The notes under the pieces: generated by a model
What the model saw: only the letters and a program-made list of their open reading frames with translations
Told to the model about the DNA's origin: nothing
Database searches by the model: none
Part shown: piece by piece, positions 1-10,222 of the stretch
Position numbering within the stretch: the first letter of the stretch is position 1
Layout: every line of letters begins with the position of its first letter
Position numbers and translations under genes: made by a program
Source: Nannocystis bainbridge
GTDB taxonomy: Bacteria; Myxococcota_A; Polyangia; Nannocystales; Nannocystaceae
DNA: 64,000 nt
Assembly: GCF_028368995.1 (NCBI RefSeq)
Contig: NZ_JAQNDL010000005.1
Coordinates: forward strand, 134,501 to 198,500
Direction of reading: 5' to 3'

Positions 1-1340
1 TCGGCGTCGAGCGCCTCGGTCTCGAGGTCGCGGTCGGCGACCATCGTCGTGCCGCACACCGGCCGGAACGCCTTTTCGATCCGCCGGGCGATGCCCTCGA
101 GCGCCGGCGTGTAGTCGTCCTCGCAGATCGAGTAGAGGTTGCGCGCCTCGCCCGCGAACGCCTCCGCGACGGCCCGCTCGCGCACCGGTGGCACCGCCGT
201 GCTGCCGCTGCCGTCGCTGCTGTTGACGCAGCCGGGGGCGATGCCGAAGTTCCGGTCCTGCTCCGAGCCGACCTCAGCCTCGGCGTACGGGATCTCGATC
301 TCGCCGTCCTGATAGCCCGCGGGCACGCCGGCGATCAGGGAGACGAGGACTTCGCGGCTCGGATCGATCAACTGCTTGTCGGCCCGGATCTTCTCCAGCA
401 GGTCGACGTAGCGCGAGATCGGCCGCAGCACCGCGTCGGCGTCGGCGGCCCCGGGCTCACCGTCGATGCCGAAGTTGGCGGGCTCGCAGCCGGCGTAGAC
501 CGGCCCCGGCCCGCTGCACTGGACCCCGGCGTTCCAGCAGGTCGCGCTGGTCGGCGACAGCCCGCTCGGGTCCTCCCAGAAGGTCTTGTCGGCGATGAAG
601 ATGTCCTTGAAGGCAGGTTCATACGAGCAGTCGGTCTCGTCGGTGACCAGCACCACCGACAACAACGCGTTGTCGCGCATGAACCCGTAGTGGTCCTCGC
701 CGGGCGCCAGCGCCTTCTTCAGCGCCAGGTACATCGACTCGAGCGGCTGCTCGTGACCGCAGCCGTCGATGCCCTGCGGCCCGAAACAGGCGAACGCGTC
801 GGCCACCTCGACCCCGGCTGGCAAGTTGCTGACGTCGTCGATCTTCTCGATCCACGGCCGCGCGCGCCGCTCGGGGTCGAGGTCGGTCGCCGTCGGCGTG
901 ATCGCCAGCGCGTCGCCGCCGAGCTTGCACACGTCGGTGCACGCGAACGCGGCGTCGACATCGCCGAACTGGAACGCCCCCTCGCCGAGCCGATCGAGGC
1001 AGCTGCGCAGCACCAGGTCGCCGCCCTCCGGCGTGGTCACGGCCGCCTCGCAGCGCGGGTTGCCGCTGTCGGTGGTGGTCACGCCGATGCGATAGTGGGC
1101 GCCCATCTCGTCGAGCCGGCGGGCGAACGCCTCGAAGTTGCGCGCCAGCCGAGCCTGCTCCTCGGCCATCGAGCCCGAGTTGTCGATGACGAACAGGATG
1201 TCGACGTCGCCGCCCTCGTCGAGCGGGATCCGGACCTCGTTGTTCTCGGTCTTGCAGAGCTCGACCCCCACCACCGGGTGCTCGAGGCAAGCAGTGAGGG
1301 CCACGGATACGAGAGGAAGCAGGGCTGCGCGCGACTTCAT
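1..1340 (-). CDS. VWA-domain lipoprotein (3' part beyond window)
   Basis: The reading frame is open from ATG 1340 down to base 1 with no stop, so at least 446 codons are present and the C-terminus lies outside the window. The N-terminus is a lipoprotein signal ending in the lipobox LTAC (Cys18). A von Willebrand A domain follows, with an intact MIDAS-type motif (FVIDNSGSM, about residues 48-56). Many Cys residues follow the domain. It is predicted to be exported and lipid-anchored, and to bind a metal or a protein ligand through the VWA fold; the ligand is unknown. A second protein of the same type is encoded at 31678-33246. I chose the ATG because it sits directly before the signal peptide. 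Confidence 0.8.
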   Translation of the reverse strand, partial: MKSRAALLPLVSVALTACLEHPVVGVELCKTENNEVRIPLDEGGDVDILFVIDNSGSMAEEQARLARNFEAFARRLDEMGAHYRIGVTTTDSGNPRCEAAVTTPEGGDLVLRSCLDRLGEGAFQFGDVDAAFACTDVCKLGGDALAITPTATDLDPERRARPWIEKIDDVSNLPAGVEVADAFACFGPQGIDGCGHEQPLESMYLALKKALAPGEDHYGFMRDNALLSVVLVTDETDCSYEPAFKDIFIADKTFWEDPSGLSPTSATCWNAGVQCSGPGPVYAGCEPANFGIDGEPGAADADAVLRPISRYVDLLEKIRADKQLIDPSREVLVSLIAGVPAGYQDGEIEIPYAEAEVGSEQDRNFGIAPGCVNSSDGSGSTAVPPVRERAVAEAFAGEARNLYSICEDDYTPALEGIARRIEKAFRPVCGTTMVADRDLETEALDA

Positions 1341-1590
1341 GGCTCCCCTCCGCTGCAAGCCGGTGGCCGCGTTGATCTTTCTCAGGAAATCGCGACGGGC
1401 GGGCCGCCCTCCGTCAACTCGATTGGCCAACTTGATTGCGAAGACAACTCTATTGACATACTGGGGCTTGGAGACCTCACTTTCTAATTCCCGCGATTCT
1501 GCGCCTAAATACAGACTATGAAACAAACGCTCGTGCGATTCGACAACTTGGATGACACCGGCATCCACCTGCAGACCGCTCGAAACCGCT

Positions 1591-1607
1591 CTTATATAAG
1601 ATATAAG
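1591..1607. promoter_or_regulatory. AT-rich dyad, possible operator or promoter element
   Basis: CTTATAT-AAG-ATATAAG is a perfect 7-bp inverted repeat with a 3-bp spacer, made almost wholly of A/T in a very GC-rich genome. It lies in the shared upstream region of two divergent genes. It could bind a dimeric regulator or act as a melting region. The function is inferred only from symmetry, composition and position. Confidence 0.35.
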
Positions 1608-1652
1608 CCAACAGACGAGCCCATCGTTGCGGCCCCGCGCCCACACTCGACC

Positions 1653-1666
1653 TGTCCCCAAGGACA
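1653..1666. repeat. 14-bp dyad repeat unit (exact TGTCC-N4-GGACA)
   Basis: TGTCCCCAAGGACA, an exact copy of the consensus of the window-wide repeat family. It is intergenic, upstream of the glycosyltransferase and about 45 bp after the AT-rich dyad. Confidence 0.75.
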
Positions 1667-1952
1667 TATTCATCCCGTTCACCGCGCCGGGGAGCCGCTG
1701 TCTCAGTCCCGGCTGCTCCGACTCGCCCTCGCTCGCCCGCCGCCCACTCCGACCGTCGCCACCTCGGAGCGCACCGCCCTCGCTCGCCCGTCCGCCGCCC
1801 TCGCCACTCCGGCCGTGGCCACCTCGGAGCGCACCGCCCCGCTCCCTCTTCGGCCGCCTCGCCGACCACACCCGGCCGCCGGCCGCCTCGTGCTCGACCC
1901 CGCCTGCGCTCGCCTGCGGCCTCGCCCGTCGATCTGCTACGATCGCCGCGAC

Positions 1953-3197
1953 GTGCGGCTCGCCTACCTCTCGCACTACTTCCCGCCCGAGTCCAACGCT
2001 CCGGCCGCGCGTGTCCACGAGCTCTCGCGCGCGCTCGTGCGGGCCGGGCACGAGGTCCACGTCGTCACCGGCCAGCCCAACCACCCGCACGGCAAGATCT
2101 ATCCCGGCTACCGCGCCGCCGAGTACCGACGCGAGCGCGTCGACGGCATCGAGGTCCACCGCGTGCCCACGCTCCCGGCCGCCAGCCGCGGCGTCCTGCA
2201 ACGTGGCCTCGGGTACATGTCCCTTCCGACATCCCAGGTCGCCTTCGGGGCCGCGCGCCTGCCCGCCGTCGACCTCGTGCTGGCCACCTCGCCGCAGATC
2301 CTCACCGGCGTCGCCGGGCTCGCGCTGGCCCGCCTGCGCCGGGTCCCGTTCGTGCTCGAGGTGCGCGACCTGTGGCCTGACGGCATCGTCGCCGTCGGCG
2401 CGCTGAAGCCCGGCCACCCGATCGTGCGCGCCCTCGAGGTCGTCGAGCGCGGCCTCTACCGCGGCGCGGCCGGCGTCGTCTCGGTCACCGACAGCTTCGT
2501 CGATCACTTCGTCGCCCGCGGCGTCCCGCGCGAGCGCGTCGCCGTGGTCAAGAACGGCATCGACACCGCCCTGTTCGCCGCCGACGCCGCCCCGGCCCCG
2601 CTGCGGGCCCAGCTCGGGATCCCCGCCGACGCGCTGCTGCTGCTCTACTGCGGCACGGTCGGCATGGCCCAGGACGTCGGTCTGCTGGCCCGCGCCGCCG
2701 CGCTCGCCGGCCCCGCCGACGACCTCCACGTCGTCGTCGTCGGCCACGGCGTCGGCCTCCAGGCCCTGGTCGACGAGGTCGCCGCGCTCGGCGTCGGCGC
2801 TCGCTTCCACATCCTCCCGTCGGTGCCGCGGCGCGACGTCCCGGGCCTCATCGCCGCCGCCGACGTCAGCGCGGTGATCCTGCGCGACGAGCCGACCTTC
2901 GCCCGCTACCTGCCCTCGAAGATCTTCGAGGCCATGGCGATGCGCCAGCCGATCCTGCTCGGGGTCCGCGGCGAGGCCCAGCGCCTGGTCGAAGGGTCAG
3001 GTGCGGGCCTGGCCTTCACGCCCGGCGATCCGGCCGACGCGCTGGCCAAGCTGCGCACGTTCGCGGCGCTCGGTCGCGACGGTCGCGCGCGCATGGGCGA
3101 GGCCGCTCGCGCCCACGTGCTCGCGCATCACGACCGCGACCGCCAGGCCGACGACCTGGCCCGCTTCCTCGCGGGCATCGTCAGGAGCGGCGCATGA
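1953..3197 (+). CDS. Glycosyltransferase family 4 (WbuB/WcaI-like)
   Basis: Predicted GT-B fold retaining glycosyltransferase of 414 residues, acting on a nucleotide sugar at the cytoplasmic membrane in polysaccharide or glycan assembly. The start MRLAYLSHYFPPESN (GTG 1953) is the usual first strand of the family (YxPPE.AAR..ELS). Later come EVRDLWPDG, VKNGIDTALF at the domain boundary, and the nucleotide-sugar motif PSKIFEAMAMRQPILLG. The same frame is open back to ATG 1518, but those 145 extra codons are low-complexity repeat and lie outside the fold. No good ribosome site precedes GTG 1953, so the start is a family-based choice. The stop overlaps the next gene's ATG (ATGA), so the two are translationally coupled. 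One repeat unit (2218-2231) is embedded in the coding sequence. Confidence 0.85.
   Translation: MRLAYLSHYFPPESNAPAARVHELSRALVRAGHEVHVVTGQPNHPHGKIYPGYRAAEYRRERVDGIEVHRVPTLPAASRGVLQRGLGYMSLPTSQVAFGAARLPAVDLVLATSPQILTGVAGLALARLRRVPFVLEVRDLWPDGIVAVGALKPGHPIVRALEVVERGLYRGAAGVVSVTDSFVDHFVARGVPRERVAVVKNGIDTALFAADAAPAPLRAQLGIPADALLLLYCGTVGMAQDVGLLARAAALAGPADDLHVVVVGHGVGLQALVDEVAALGVGARFHILPSVPRRDVPGLIAAADVSAVILRDEPTFARYLPSKIFEAMAMRQPILLGVRGEAQRLVEGSGAGLAFTPGDPADALAKLRTFAALGRDGRARMGEAARAHVLAHHDRDRQADDLARFLAGIVRSGA
2218..2231. repeat. 14-bp dyad repeat unit inside the GT4 gene
   Basis: TGTCCCTTCCGACA, one mismatch from consensus in the right half-site. It is contained within codons for the segment GYMSLPTSQ without disturbing the frame. 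Confidence 0.55.
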
Positions 3198-3715
3198 CCC
3201 ATCCGCATCGCCCACGCAGCAGCCTCGGGCGCTCGCTCGAGCGGGGCTCGGGCTACATCACCCGCTGGTCGGGCAGCTCGTGGGCGTTCGCGCTGGCGGT
3301 CCTGACGATCGCCCTCTGGCTGGTGACGGGTCCGCTGTTCGGCTTCTCCGACACCTGGCAGCTCGTCATCAACACCGGCACCACCGTGGTCACCTTCTTG
3401 ATGGTGTTCCTGATCCAGCGGGCCCAAAACAAGGAGTCGCTGGCGGTGCAGCTCAAGCTCAACGAGATCGTGGCCGCGCTCGAGGGCGCCTCGAACCGCC
3501 TGATCGACATCGAGAACCTGTCCGAGGCCGAGCTCGGCGTCATCCATCGCCACTATCACACGCTGGCCGAGATCGCGAAGCACGAGAGCGACATCCGCCG
3601 CTCGCACTCGATCGAGGAGGCCCGCCACCGCAGCCGCGCCGGCCACAAGTCGCACCCGCGCGCCAGCCACGGGCCGCCCGAGGCCGGCGACGCCTGCGAG
3701 CCGCGGAAGCCCTGA
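3194..3715 (+). CDS. Low-affinity iron permease family protein
   Basis: Small protein of 173 residues resembling the low-affinity iron permease family. A basic N-terminus is followed by two hydrophobic segments (about residues 32-52 and 58-78), the second carrying VVTFLMVFLIQRAQNKES, and then the conserved LAVQLKLNEIVAALEGASNRLIDIENLSEAEL helix region (cited here only in part by its ends, about residues 80-112). The C-terminus is charged and His/Arg-rich. The name comes from a yeast transport phenotype; bacterial members are mostly uncharacterised, so iron transport is not certain. ATG 3194 overlaps the glycosyltransferase stop by 4 bp, giving a two-gene operon. Confidence 0.72.
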   Translation: MTHPHRPRSSLGRSLERGSGYITRWSGSSWAFALAVLTIALWLVTGPLFGFSDTWQLVINTGTTVVTFLMVFLIQRAQNKESLAVQLKLNEIVAALEGASNRLIDIENLSEAELGVIHRHYHTLAEIAKHESDIRRSHSIEEARHRSRAGHKSHPRASHGPPEAGDACEPRKP

Positions 3716-3732
3716 CGGGTCGCGCTCGCACC

Positions 3733-3838
3733 TGTCCCGAGAGACAGCCGCCAGGCCGGTCCCCGCGCGAGGCACATGTCCCGGAAGACAGCTCGCTCCG
3801 CGCCGACGCCGTGGCGCTCGCACATGTCCCGCGGGACA
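3733..3838. repeat. Three spaced 14-bp dyad units between convergent genes
   Basis: Units at 3733-3746 (TGTCCCGAGAGACA), 3777-3790 (TGTCCCGGAAGACA) and 3825-3838 (TGTCCCGCGGGACA, exact). Each is preceded by CAC and followed by G, and they are 44 and 48 bp apart. They lie between the 3' ends of the iron-permease gene and icd, where they could form short hairpins in either transcript. Confidence 0.75.
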
Positions 3839-3871
3839 GCCTCACCTACCGCCCGGCCGACCCAATGAGTT

Positions 3872-3910
3872 CGCCCCCGGAGGCGCTCGCTCGGAGCTCC
3901 CGCGGGGGCG
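3872..3910. terminator. GC-rich hairpin between convergent genes
   Basis: CGCCCCCG at 3872-3879 pairs with CGGGGGCG at 3903-3910, with further GGAG/CTCC pairing inside. It lies 22 bp beyond the icd stop and downstream of the iron-permease gene. No U-tract follows, so it may act as a bidirectional roadblock or 3' end stabiliser. Confidence 0.4.
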
Positions 3911-3931
3911 TGCGTCGCCGCGGCGACGGGC

Positions 3932-5179
<1,248 letters not shown>

Positions 5180-5297
5180 CGCCCTGTCGCTTTCCGTGAG
5201 GTGTCCTGGCCAAATAGGCCGGTGGCGCGGTTCGCCGCGGACCGGGGGTATACCACGGCCCCCCGCCCGTCCTGCCCGCGCCCGCGTGCGACCGTGC

Positions 5298-8200
5298 TCA
5301 CCCGCCGCCGGCCACCGCGGGCGCTGCGGCATCTCCGGCGGCGATCTGGCCGCTCTCACGCTCGACCCTGAACGCCTTGCCGTCGAAATGGACGGTGATT
5401 CTTTCGTAGCTCACCGGCCTGCCGAGGGTGTGGCCCTGGTGACGGACCTGCAACGAAGGCCCGCCACCCGCCGGCAGCTGGACCGCGAACAGCCCGGTGA
5501 TCCCGGCGTCGGCGACGTCGCCCGCGAGCGGCGCCGTCGGATCGGCGGTGAGCGCGAGCCGCACGCCGAGGTCGTCCCACACGAGGAAGGTCCAGCTCGC
5601 GGCCCCCGCGAACAGCTGCAGGCGCCCGAGCTCGCGGGCCACGCTGGCCTCGGGGATCTTCGCGTCGGGCGCGGCGAGCAGCCGGGCCAGCAAGACCGCC
5701 GCGTGCAGGCGCGCGAACCGTCGCGGATCGTCGACCCCCGGGCGCCCCTCACCGGCCGCCACTTGTCGCAAGATCCGCAGCCCCTCGTCCACGCGACCCG
5801 CCCCCGCCGCCGCGCGCGCGAGCCGGATCGACGCCGTCGGATCGTCGGGCCGGATCGCCACCAGATCCTCGTACTGCCGGTAGGCCCGCTCGAACCACCC
5901 GTGACGCAGGAAGATGTCGCCGAGCAGCGCGCGGCTCTGCGGGTTGTCGGCGTCGAACTCGACGATCTCCGAGAAGATCCGCTGCGCCTCGTCGACCTGC
6001 GCGTGGGCGACGAACACCTCGCCGATCTGCTGCGCCAGCACCGGCGTCATCAGCCCCTGCTCGCGCAGCAGTCGGCCGCGGGCCAGCGCCTCCTCGAGCT
6101 TGCCCTGCTCGCTCAGCAGCTGGATCAGCCGCCGCTCGCCCTGCGGATCGCCGGGGCTGCGCTGCAGCGCCGCCTGCACCATCTGCAGCTTGCGCGTCGC
6201 CGCGTCGCCGCCGACCACCAGCTGCAGCTGGCGATCGAGGTCGCTCCAGTCGACCCCCGCGCCGAACATCGCCCGCTCGACCGCGCCGATGAGCCCTTGA
6301 TCGACGAGCCGGCGCAACAGCCCGCGCGCCAGGTAATTGCGCGCATCGGGCTCGCCGGAGAAGTGCCCGAGCAGCAGGCCGATGTCGGCCTCGGTCGCCG
6401 CGCGCTCGTGCAGCAGCTGCAGGAACACCCGCTGATCCTTCCACCCGGTGATCTCGCAGCTGCCGGCCGCGGCCTCGTAGGCGTTGAGCGCCGAGAACAT
6501 GTCCGAACGGTCAGCCAGCCGCTTCTGCCACAGGATCCGTCGGTGCCCCAGGCTGCGCGCCGCCGCGTCGGAGCACGGCAACTTGAGCCCGCGCGGCACC
6601 GGCGAGACCACCGGCGGCGGCGGCGGCGTCTTCGGCCTCGCCGTCGTCCCGTTGCCATCGATGTCGAGCAGGCCGCCGATCGGGTCCGGGCTGGGCGCGT
6701 CTTTCTTGCCACCACCCCCGCGCCCCGCCCCCTTGCTCACCGAGGCCGGGCGCCGCGCGTCGTCGGCGACTCGCATCGGCTCCGGCGGCATCTCCTTCAC
6801 CGGCGACCGCTCGGCCTCTTCGGCCGGCTCCGCGTTGGCGAGCGCCCCGCCCGGGGCCATCGGCGCGGTCGAGGGCGGCGGCGGCTCCGATTTGGTCGGC
6901 ATCGCCTCACTCTGCGGTTCGGCCGGCTTGCTCGCGGCCACCGCCGCCGGCGTCTCGTTGACGGTCCGCTCCTCCGATCGCGGCGCCGACTCCATGTCGC
7001 GGCCGCAGCCGAACGGCGCCGAGGCTGCCGCTGCGATCATGCCGACGACCCGGCTGGTCTTTGATTCCTGTCCCTGAAGCCATGTCGCATCGGCGATCAG
7101 CTGCAGCCCGCCGAGCTGCCGCCGGCGCCGCTGGATGCCCTGCTGGGCGTAGGCCGCCTCGCTGTCGAGCGCGAGGAACGAGGTGAACGGGGTCATGAGC
7201 CCGTACTCGAGCCCGAGCGCGAGGATCTTGCCGCGCACCGCCTCGAGCCCGCGGCTGTCGCCGAGCAATCGCTCGACGTAGGCCGCGGCCCACAGCTTGG
7301 GCACCATGCGATCGAGCGAGCCGCCGGCGTACGTCAGCGGGTACTCCTTGGTGAACGCCTCGCCGCCGAGCCGCCCGGAGATCGTGATCTTGTCGGGCAG
7401 GTCGTGGTGCGTGCGCGCCAACATCACCAGCTCCTGCCCGCGCGACAGCTTGCCGCCGGCGCTGACGAACACGTCGTCGAGGCCCTCGCCGAGGCCGAGC
7501 TCGAGGTCGGTGATGGTCGGGGTCTTGAGCGCGCCCGACAGCTCGAGCGCGCGCACCACCGCCTGCTCCGGCCCCTCGACGCGCAGCGCCTCGCCGCCGC
7601 CGACCCGCGCCAATCGCCCGAGCATCGCCGCGTCGATCTCCGAGCCGACCCCGACGGTGTAGAGCCGCGCGCGCGAGCCCGTCATCGACCGCCGCAGCCG
7701 CTCCGCCAGCGCCTCGCCGCTGCGCTCGCCCGACGTCGCCAGGCCGTCGCCGACGTAGACCACCGCCGGCTGCTCGAGCCCGTGCACGCGCGCCAGCGCC
7801 TGCTCGAAGATCGCCCCGAGGTCGGTCGCGCCGCCGGCCGCGTGGGCCGCTACCCGCTCGAGCGCCGCGCTGATCGCCTCGGGCGTCGCCTCGGCCAGCC
7901 CATCCTCGGGGTACAGCACCTTGGCCGCCACGTCGGCGCTCATCACCGCGAACTTGTCGCCCGCCGACAGGCTGCGCAGCAGCGCCTCCGCCACCGCGAG
8001 CTTGGTCTGCTGCTCCGACGGATCGCCGGCCGCCGAGGTGTCGACCACCACCACCACGTCGCCGCGCGGCGCCGGCAATTTCGCCATGTCGAGGTCGGGC
8101 GCGAACCGGACCATCACGAAGCTGGCCTGGTCGCCGCCAGCGCTGAAGCGATTGGCGCGCAGCGGCACCCGCGATCGGTCGGGCTTGCGCGTCAGCTCGA

Positions 8201-9500
8201 GCTCGAAGTCCGCGCGCGGCGTGTAACCCGAGCGGCGCATCGTCACCTGCCGCCCGTCGGTCGACACCCGCGCCTCGCCGAGCGTCGCCAATTCGTAGTC
8301 CAGCTCGAGCCCGCGGCGCAGCTGCACCTCGAGCGAGAACTCCTCGATGCTGGCCGCCTCGCGCCCGCGCGGGGCCGCCAGCGGGTAGCTGTAGCGGCGC
8401 TTGCCCTCGCTCTCGACCATCAGCTGCTGGTAGCGCAGCACCACCCGCCGCTCGCCCGCCGGCGGCACCGGGTAGATGCGGGCCCGCACCGTGCGCGCGT
8501 CGATCCACTCGAGCAGCGCCGGATCGTTGTCACGCCGCACCGCCGCCTCGTAGGTCGCCGCCGCCTGCTTGCGCTCGACGATCTCGCCCTCGACGAGCTG
8601 CCCGTTGGTCTCGAGCGCGAAGCTGACGAGCAGCGCGTCTTCGGGGACCGTGAACCAGTACCAGCCCTCGACCGCCGTGCCCGACGGGTTGAAGAACCGC
8701 TGATCGACCAGGGTCTCGGCGATCTCGTCCTCGAGCGCCACCCGCACCGTCTGCCGCTGGATCGACAGCGGCAGCGCCGGCGTGCCCGCGGGCGCCGAGC
8801 GGTCGACGGCGTACAGCGCCCCCGAGCCCGCGCCCGCGCGCAGGCCACCGCCCGCGCGATCGCCCATGCCGCCGGTCCAGTCGTCCCAGAACGCCACCGG
8901 CTCGACCGTCGGCGCCCCGCCCTGGACCGTCGCCCGCTCGCCCGCCTCGACCTCCGCGCGGCCGCCCGCGGCGCTGACGATCGCCAGCCCCTCGGCGACG
9001 TAGACCTGCGCCTGACCTGACTCGAAGGACAGGCTCGCCCCGCCCGCCGACAGCGACACCTCGGCGTCGCCGACGGTGTGGACCACGGCTTTTTGGCCCT
9101 CCTCGAGCGGCGGCGCCTCGACCCAGATCTGGCCCTCCTGCAGGGCCACGCCGCCGGCGATCTTGACCTTGGTGCCGTCGCGGAGGAACACCCGCGACCC
9201 GTCGCTCAGGCGGATCAGCGCGCGCGCACCGGGCCCGGTGGACAGCTCGGCCGTCTCCGGCAGCGGCGTGCGCGACAGCAGCCGCTCGCTGCCCGACGCG
9301 GTCGCCAGCAGCACCTCGCCGGCGGCCAGCTCGAGGTTGGCGCCGAGCCGCTCGGACTGCACCGGCGGCGGCTTCTTCCACGGCTTGACGATCGCCACCG
9401 CGGTCGCCGAACCGACCGCCAGCAGCAGCAGACCGAGACCGAGCCAGCGCCGATTACGAGGGGATGCGAAGAGACTCGCCACGGCTGCGCAGGATGGCAC
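5298..9500 (-). CDS. VIT/VWA-domain membrane protein with C-terminal TPR region
   Basis: A 1400-residue protein in one uninterrupted frame. Order: a membrane segment (about residues 18-38); a FecR-like beta region (about 50-200); a VIT domain (LVDQRFFNPSGTAVEGWYWF onward); a VWA domain starting VVVVVDTSAAGDPSEQ; the family signature TPFTSFLALDSEAAY (about residue 770); a short hydrophobic stretch; a 150-residue Pro/Ala/Glu linker; and a helical TPR-like C-terminus. The VWA MIDAS is degenerate: the usual DxSxS reads DTSAA, so metal binding is doubtful. VIT-VWA proteins in proteobacteria are envelope proteins of poorly known role, and the fusion to a TPR half suggests a scaffold. Repeat-like units lie at 6500-6513 and 7069-7082. 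The start is taken as the ATG before the membrane segment. Confidence 0.8.
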   Translation of the reverse strand: MPSCAAVASLFASPRNRRWLGLGLLLLAVGSATAVAIVKPWKKPPPVQSERLGANLELAAGEVLLATASGSERLLSRTPLPETAELSTGPGARALIRLSDGSRVFLRDGTKVKIAGGVALQEGQIWVEAPPLEEGQKAVVHTVGDAEVSLSAGGASLSFESGQAQVYVAEGLAIVSAAGGRAEVEAGERATVQGGAPTVEPVAFWDDWTGGMGDRAGGGLRAGAGSGALYAVDRSAPAGTPALPLSIQRQTVRVALEDEIAETLVDQRFFNPSGTAVEGWYWFTVPEDALLVSFALETNGQLVEGEIVERKQAAATYEAAVRRDNDPALLEWIDARTVRARIYPVPPAGERRVVLRYQQLMVESEGKRRYSYPLAAPRGREAASIEEFSLEVQLRRGLELDYELATLGEARVSTDGRQVTMRRSGYTPRADFELELTRKPDRSRVPLRANRFSAGGDQASFVMVRFAPDLDMAKLPAPRGDVVVVVDTSAAGDPSEQQTKLAVAEALLRSLSAGDKFAVMSADVAAKVLYPEDGLAEATPEAISAALERVAAHAAGGATDLGAIFEQALARVHGLEQPAVVYVGDGLATSGERSGEALAERLRRSMTGSRARLYTVGVGSEIDAAMLGRLARVGGGEALRVEGPEQAVVRALELSGALKTPTITDLELGLGEGLDDVFVSAGGKLSRGQELVMLARTHHDLPDKITISGRLGGEAFTKEYPLTYAGGSLDRMVPKLWAAAYVERLLGDSRGLEAVRGKILALGLEYGLMTPFTSFLALDSEAAYAQQGIQRRRRQLGGLQLIADATWLQGQESKTSRVVGMIAAAASAPFGCGRDMESAPRSEERTVNETPAAVAASKPAEPQSEAMPTKSEPPPPSTAPMAPGGALANAEPAEEAERSPVKEMPPEPMRVADDARRPASVSKGAGRGGGGKKDAPSPDPIGGLLDIDGNGTTARPKTPPPPPVVSPVPRGLKLPCSDAAARSLGHRRILWQKRLADRSDMFSALNAYEAAAGSCEITGWKDQRVFLQLLHERAATEADIGLLLGHFSGEPDARNYLARGLLRRLVDQGLIGAVERAMFGAGVDWSDLDRQLQLVVGGDAATRKLQMVQAALQRSPGDPQGERRLIQLLSEQGKLEEALARGRLLREQGLMTPVLAQQIGEVFVAHAQVDEAQRIFSEIVEFDADNPQSRALLGDIFLRHGWFERAYRQYEDLVAIRPDDPTASIRLARAAAGAGRVDEGLRILRQVAAGEGRPGVDDPRRFARLHAAVLLARLLAAPDAKIPEASVARELGRLQLFAGAASWTFLVWDDLGVRLALTADPTAPLAGDVADAGITGLFAVQLPAGGGPSLQVRHQGHTLGRPVSYERITVHFDGKAFRVERESGQIAAGDAAAPAVAGGG
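6500..6513. repeat. 14-bp dyad repeat unit inside the VIT/VWA/TPR gene
   Basis: TGTCCGAACGGTCA, one mismatch from consensus, inside the TPR-half coding sequence. Confidence 0.45.
7069..7082. repeat. Degenerate 14-bp dyad unit inside the VIT/VWA/TPR gene
   Basis: TGTCCCTGAAGCCA; the left half-site is exact and the right half is degenerate. A weaker in-phase unit (TGTCGCATCGGCGA) follows at 7083-7096. It lies in the hydrophobic segment between the VWA half and the linker. Confidence 0.35.
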
Positions 9501-9586
9501 GACGCCGCTGACGCCGTCGACCGACAGGCCCGACGCGAACGTCGTTCACCCGGCGTCGATTTTCGCGCCCCGCGGCCCGCCCGGCT

Positions 9587-10222
9587 TTATCGCGCGTCGC
9601 GGCGGCCCTGCTCGATGACGCTGCGCAGCTTCGACACCACCAGATCGAGCGCGACCCGGTTGTCGCCGCCCTCGGGGATGATGAGGTCCGCGCGGCGCTT
9701 CGACGGCTCGACGAATTGCAGGTGCATCGGTCGCACGTGGCGGTAGTACTGCTCGCGCACGGCCTCGAAGGTGCGCCCGCGCTGCTCGATGTCGCGGCGG
9801 ATCCGGCGAAAGATGCGGATGTCCGGATCGGTGTCGACGAACAGCTTGATGTCGAGCTCGTTCCGCAGCCGCTGGTCGACCAGCACCATGATGCCCTCGA
9901 CGATCACCACCGGCGTCGACTCGACCCACCGCGCCTCGGGCAGCCGGCGGTGCGTCTTGAAGTCGTACGCCGGCACCGCGACGCGACCCCCGGCCTTGAG
10001 CGCGATGATGTGCTCGACCAGCAGCTCCGTCTCGAGCGACTCCGGGTGGTCGAAGTTGATGTGACAGCGCTCCTCGTAGGTGAGGTCGGCGCGGTCGCGG
10101 TAGTACGCGTCGTGCTCGATGATCACGACGCCTTCGGGCGGGAGAGAGTCGCCGATCTTGCGCGCCACGGTCGTCTTGCCCGAACCGCTGCCGCCGGCGA
10201 TCCCGATGATCATCGAGCTCAT
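9587..10222 (-). CDS. udk: Uridine kinase
   Basis: Cytoplasmic kinase of 211 residues phosphorylating uridine (and cytidine) to the monophosphate in pyrimidine salvage. MSSMIIGIAGGSGSGKTTVA contains the P-loop GGSGSGKT. EHDAYYRD and CHINFDHPES match the substrate-binding region of the uridine kinase/phosphoribulokinase family, and VVIVEGIMVL is the Walker B-like strand. ATG 10222 was chosen over the upstream start because the glycine-rich strand begins there; the 15 upstream codons are mostly Arg/Gly/Ala. Length fits the family (about 210). The gene lies 86 bp upstream of the VIT/VWA/TPR gene, same strand. Confidence 0.92.
   Translation of the reverse strand: MSSMIIGIAGGSGSGKTTVARKIGDSLPPEGVVIIEHDAYYRDRADLTYEERCHINFDHPESLETELLVEHIIALKAGGRVAVPAYDFKTHRRLPEARWVESTPVVIVEGIMVLVDQRLRNELDIKLFVDTDPDIRIFRRIRRDIEQRGRTFEAVREQYYRHVRPMHLQFVEPSKRRADLIIPEGGDNRVALDLVVSKLRSVIEQGRRDAR

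Larger units (their letters stand above)
1341..1952. other. 612-bp intergenic region with an AT-rich island and a 60-bp tandem duplication
   Basis: The region lies between the minus-strand VWA lipoprotein and the plus-strand glycosyltransferase and probably holds both promoters. Bases about 1430-1620 are much more AT-rich than the surroundings. Bases 1741-1800 and 1801-1860 are two copies of a diverged 60-bp tandem repeat; both contain GCCACCTCGGAGCGCACC (at 1758 and 1818). A frame opened by ATG 1518 runs through this repeat into the glycosyltransferase. Because 60 is a multiple of three, the duplication keeps the frame open, so I do not treat this extension as protein. Confidence 0.5.

Noticed and set aside
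1518..1952. 145-codon N-terminal extension of the glycosyltransferase
   Set aside because: It is mostly a 60-bp tandem duplication that is open by arithmetic (60 is a multiple of 3), and the GT4 fold begins at GTG 1953.
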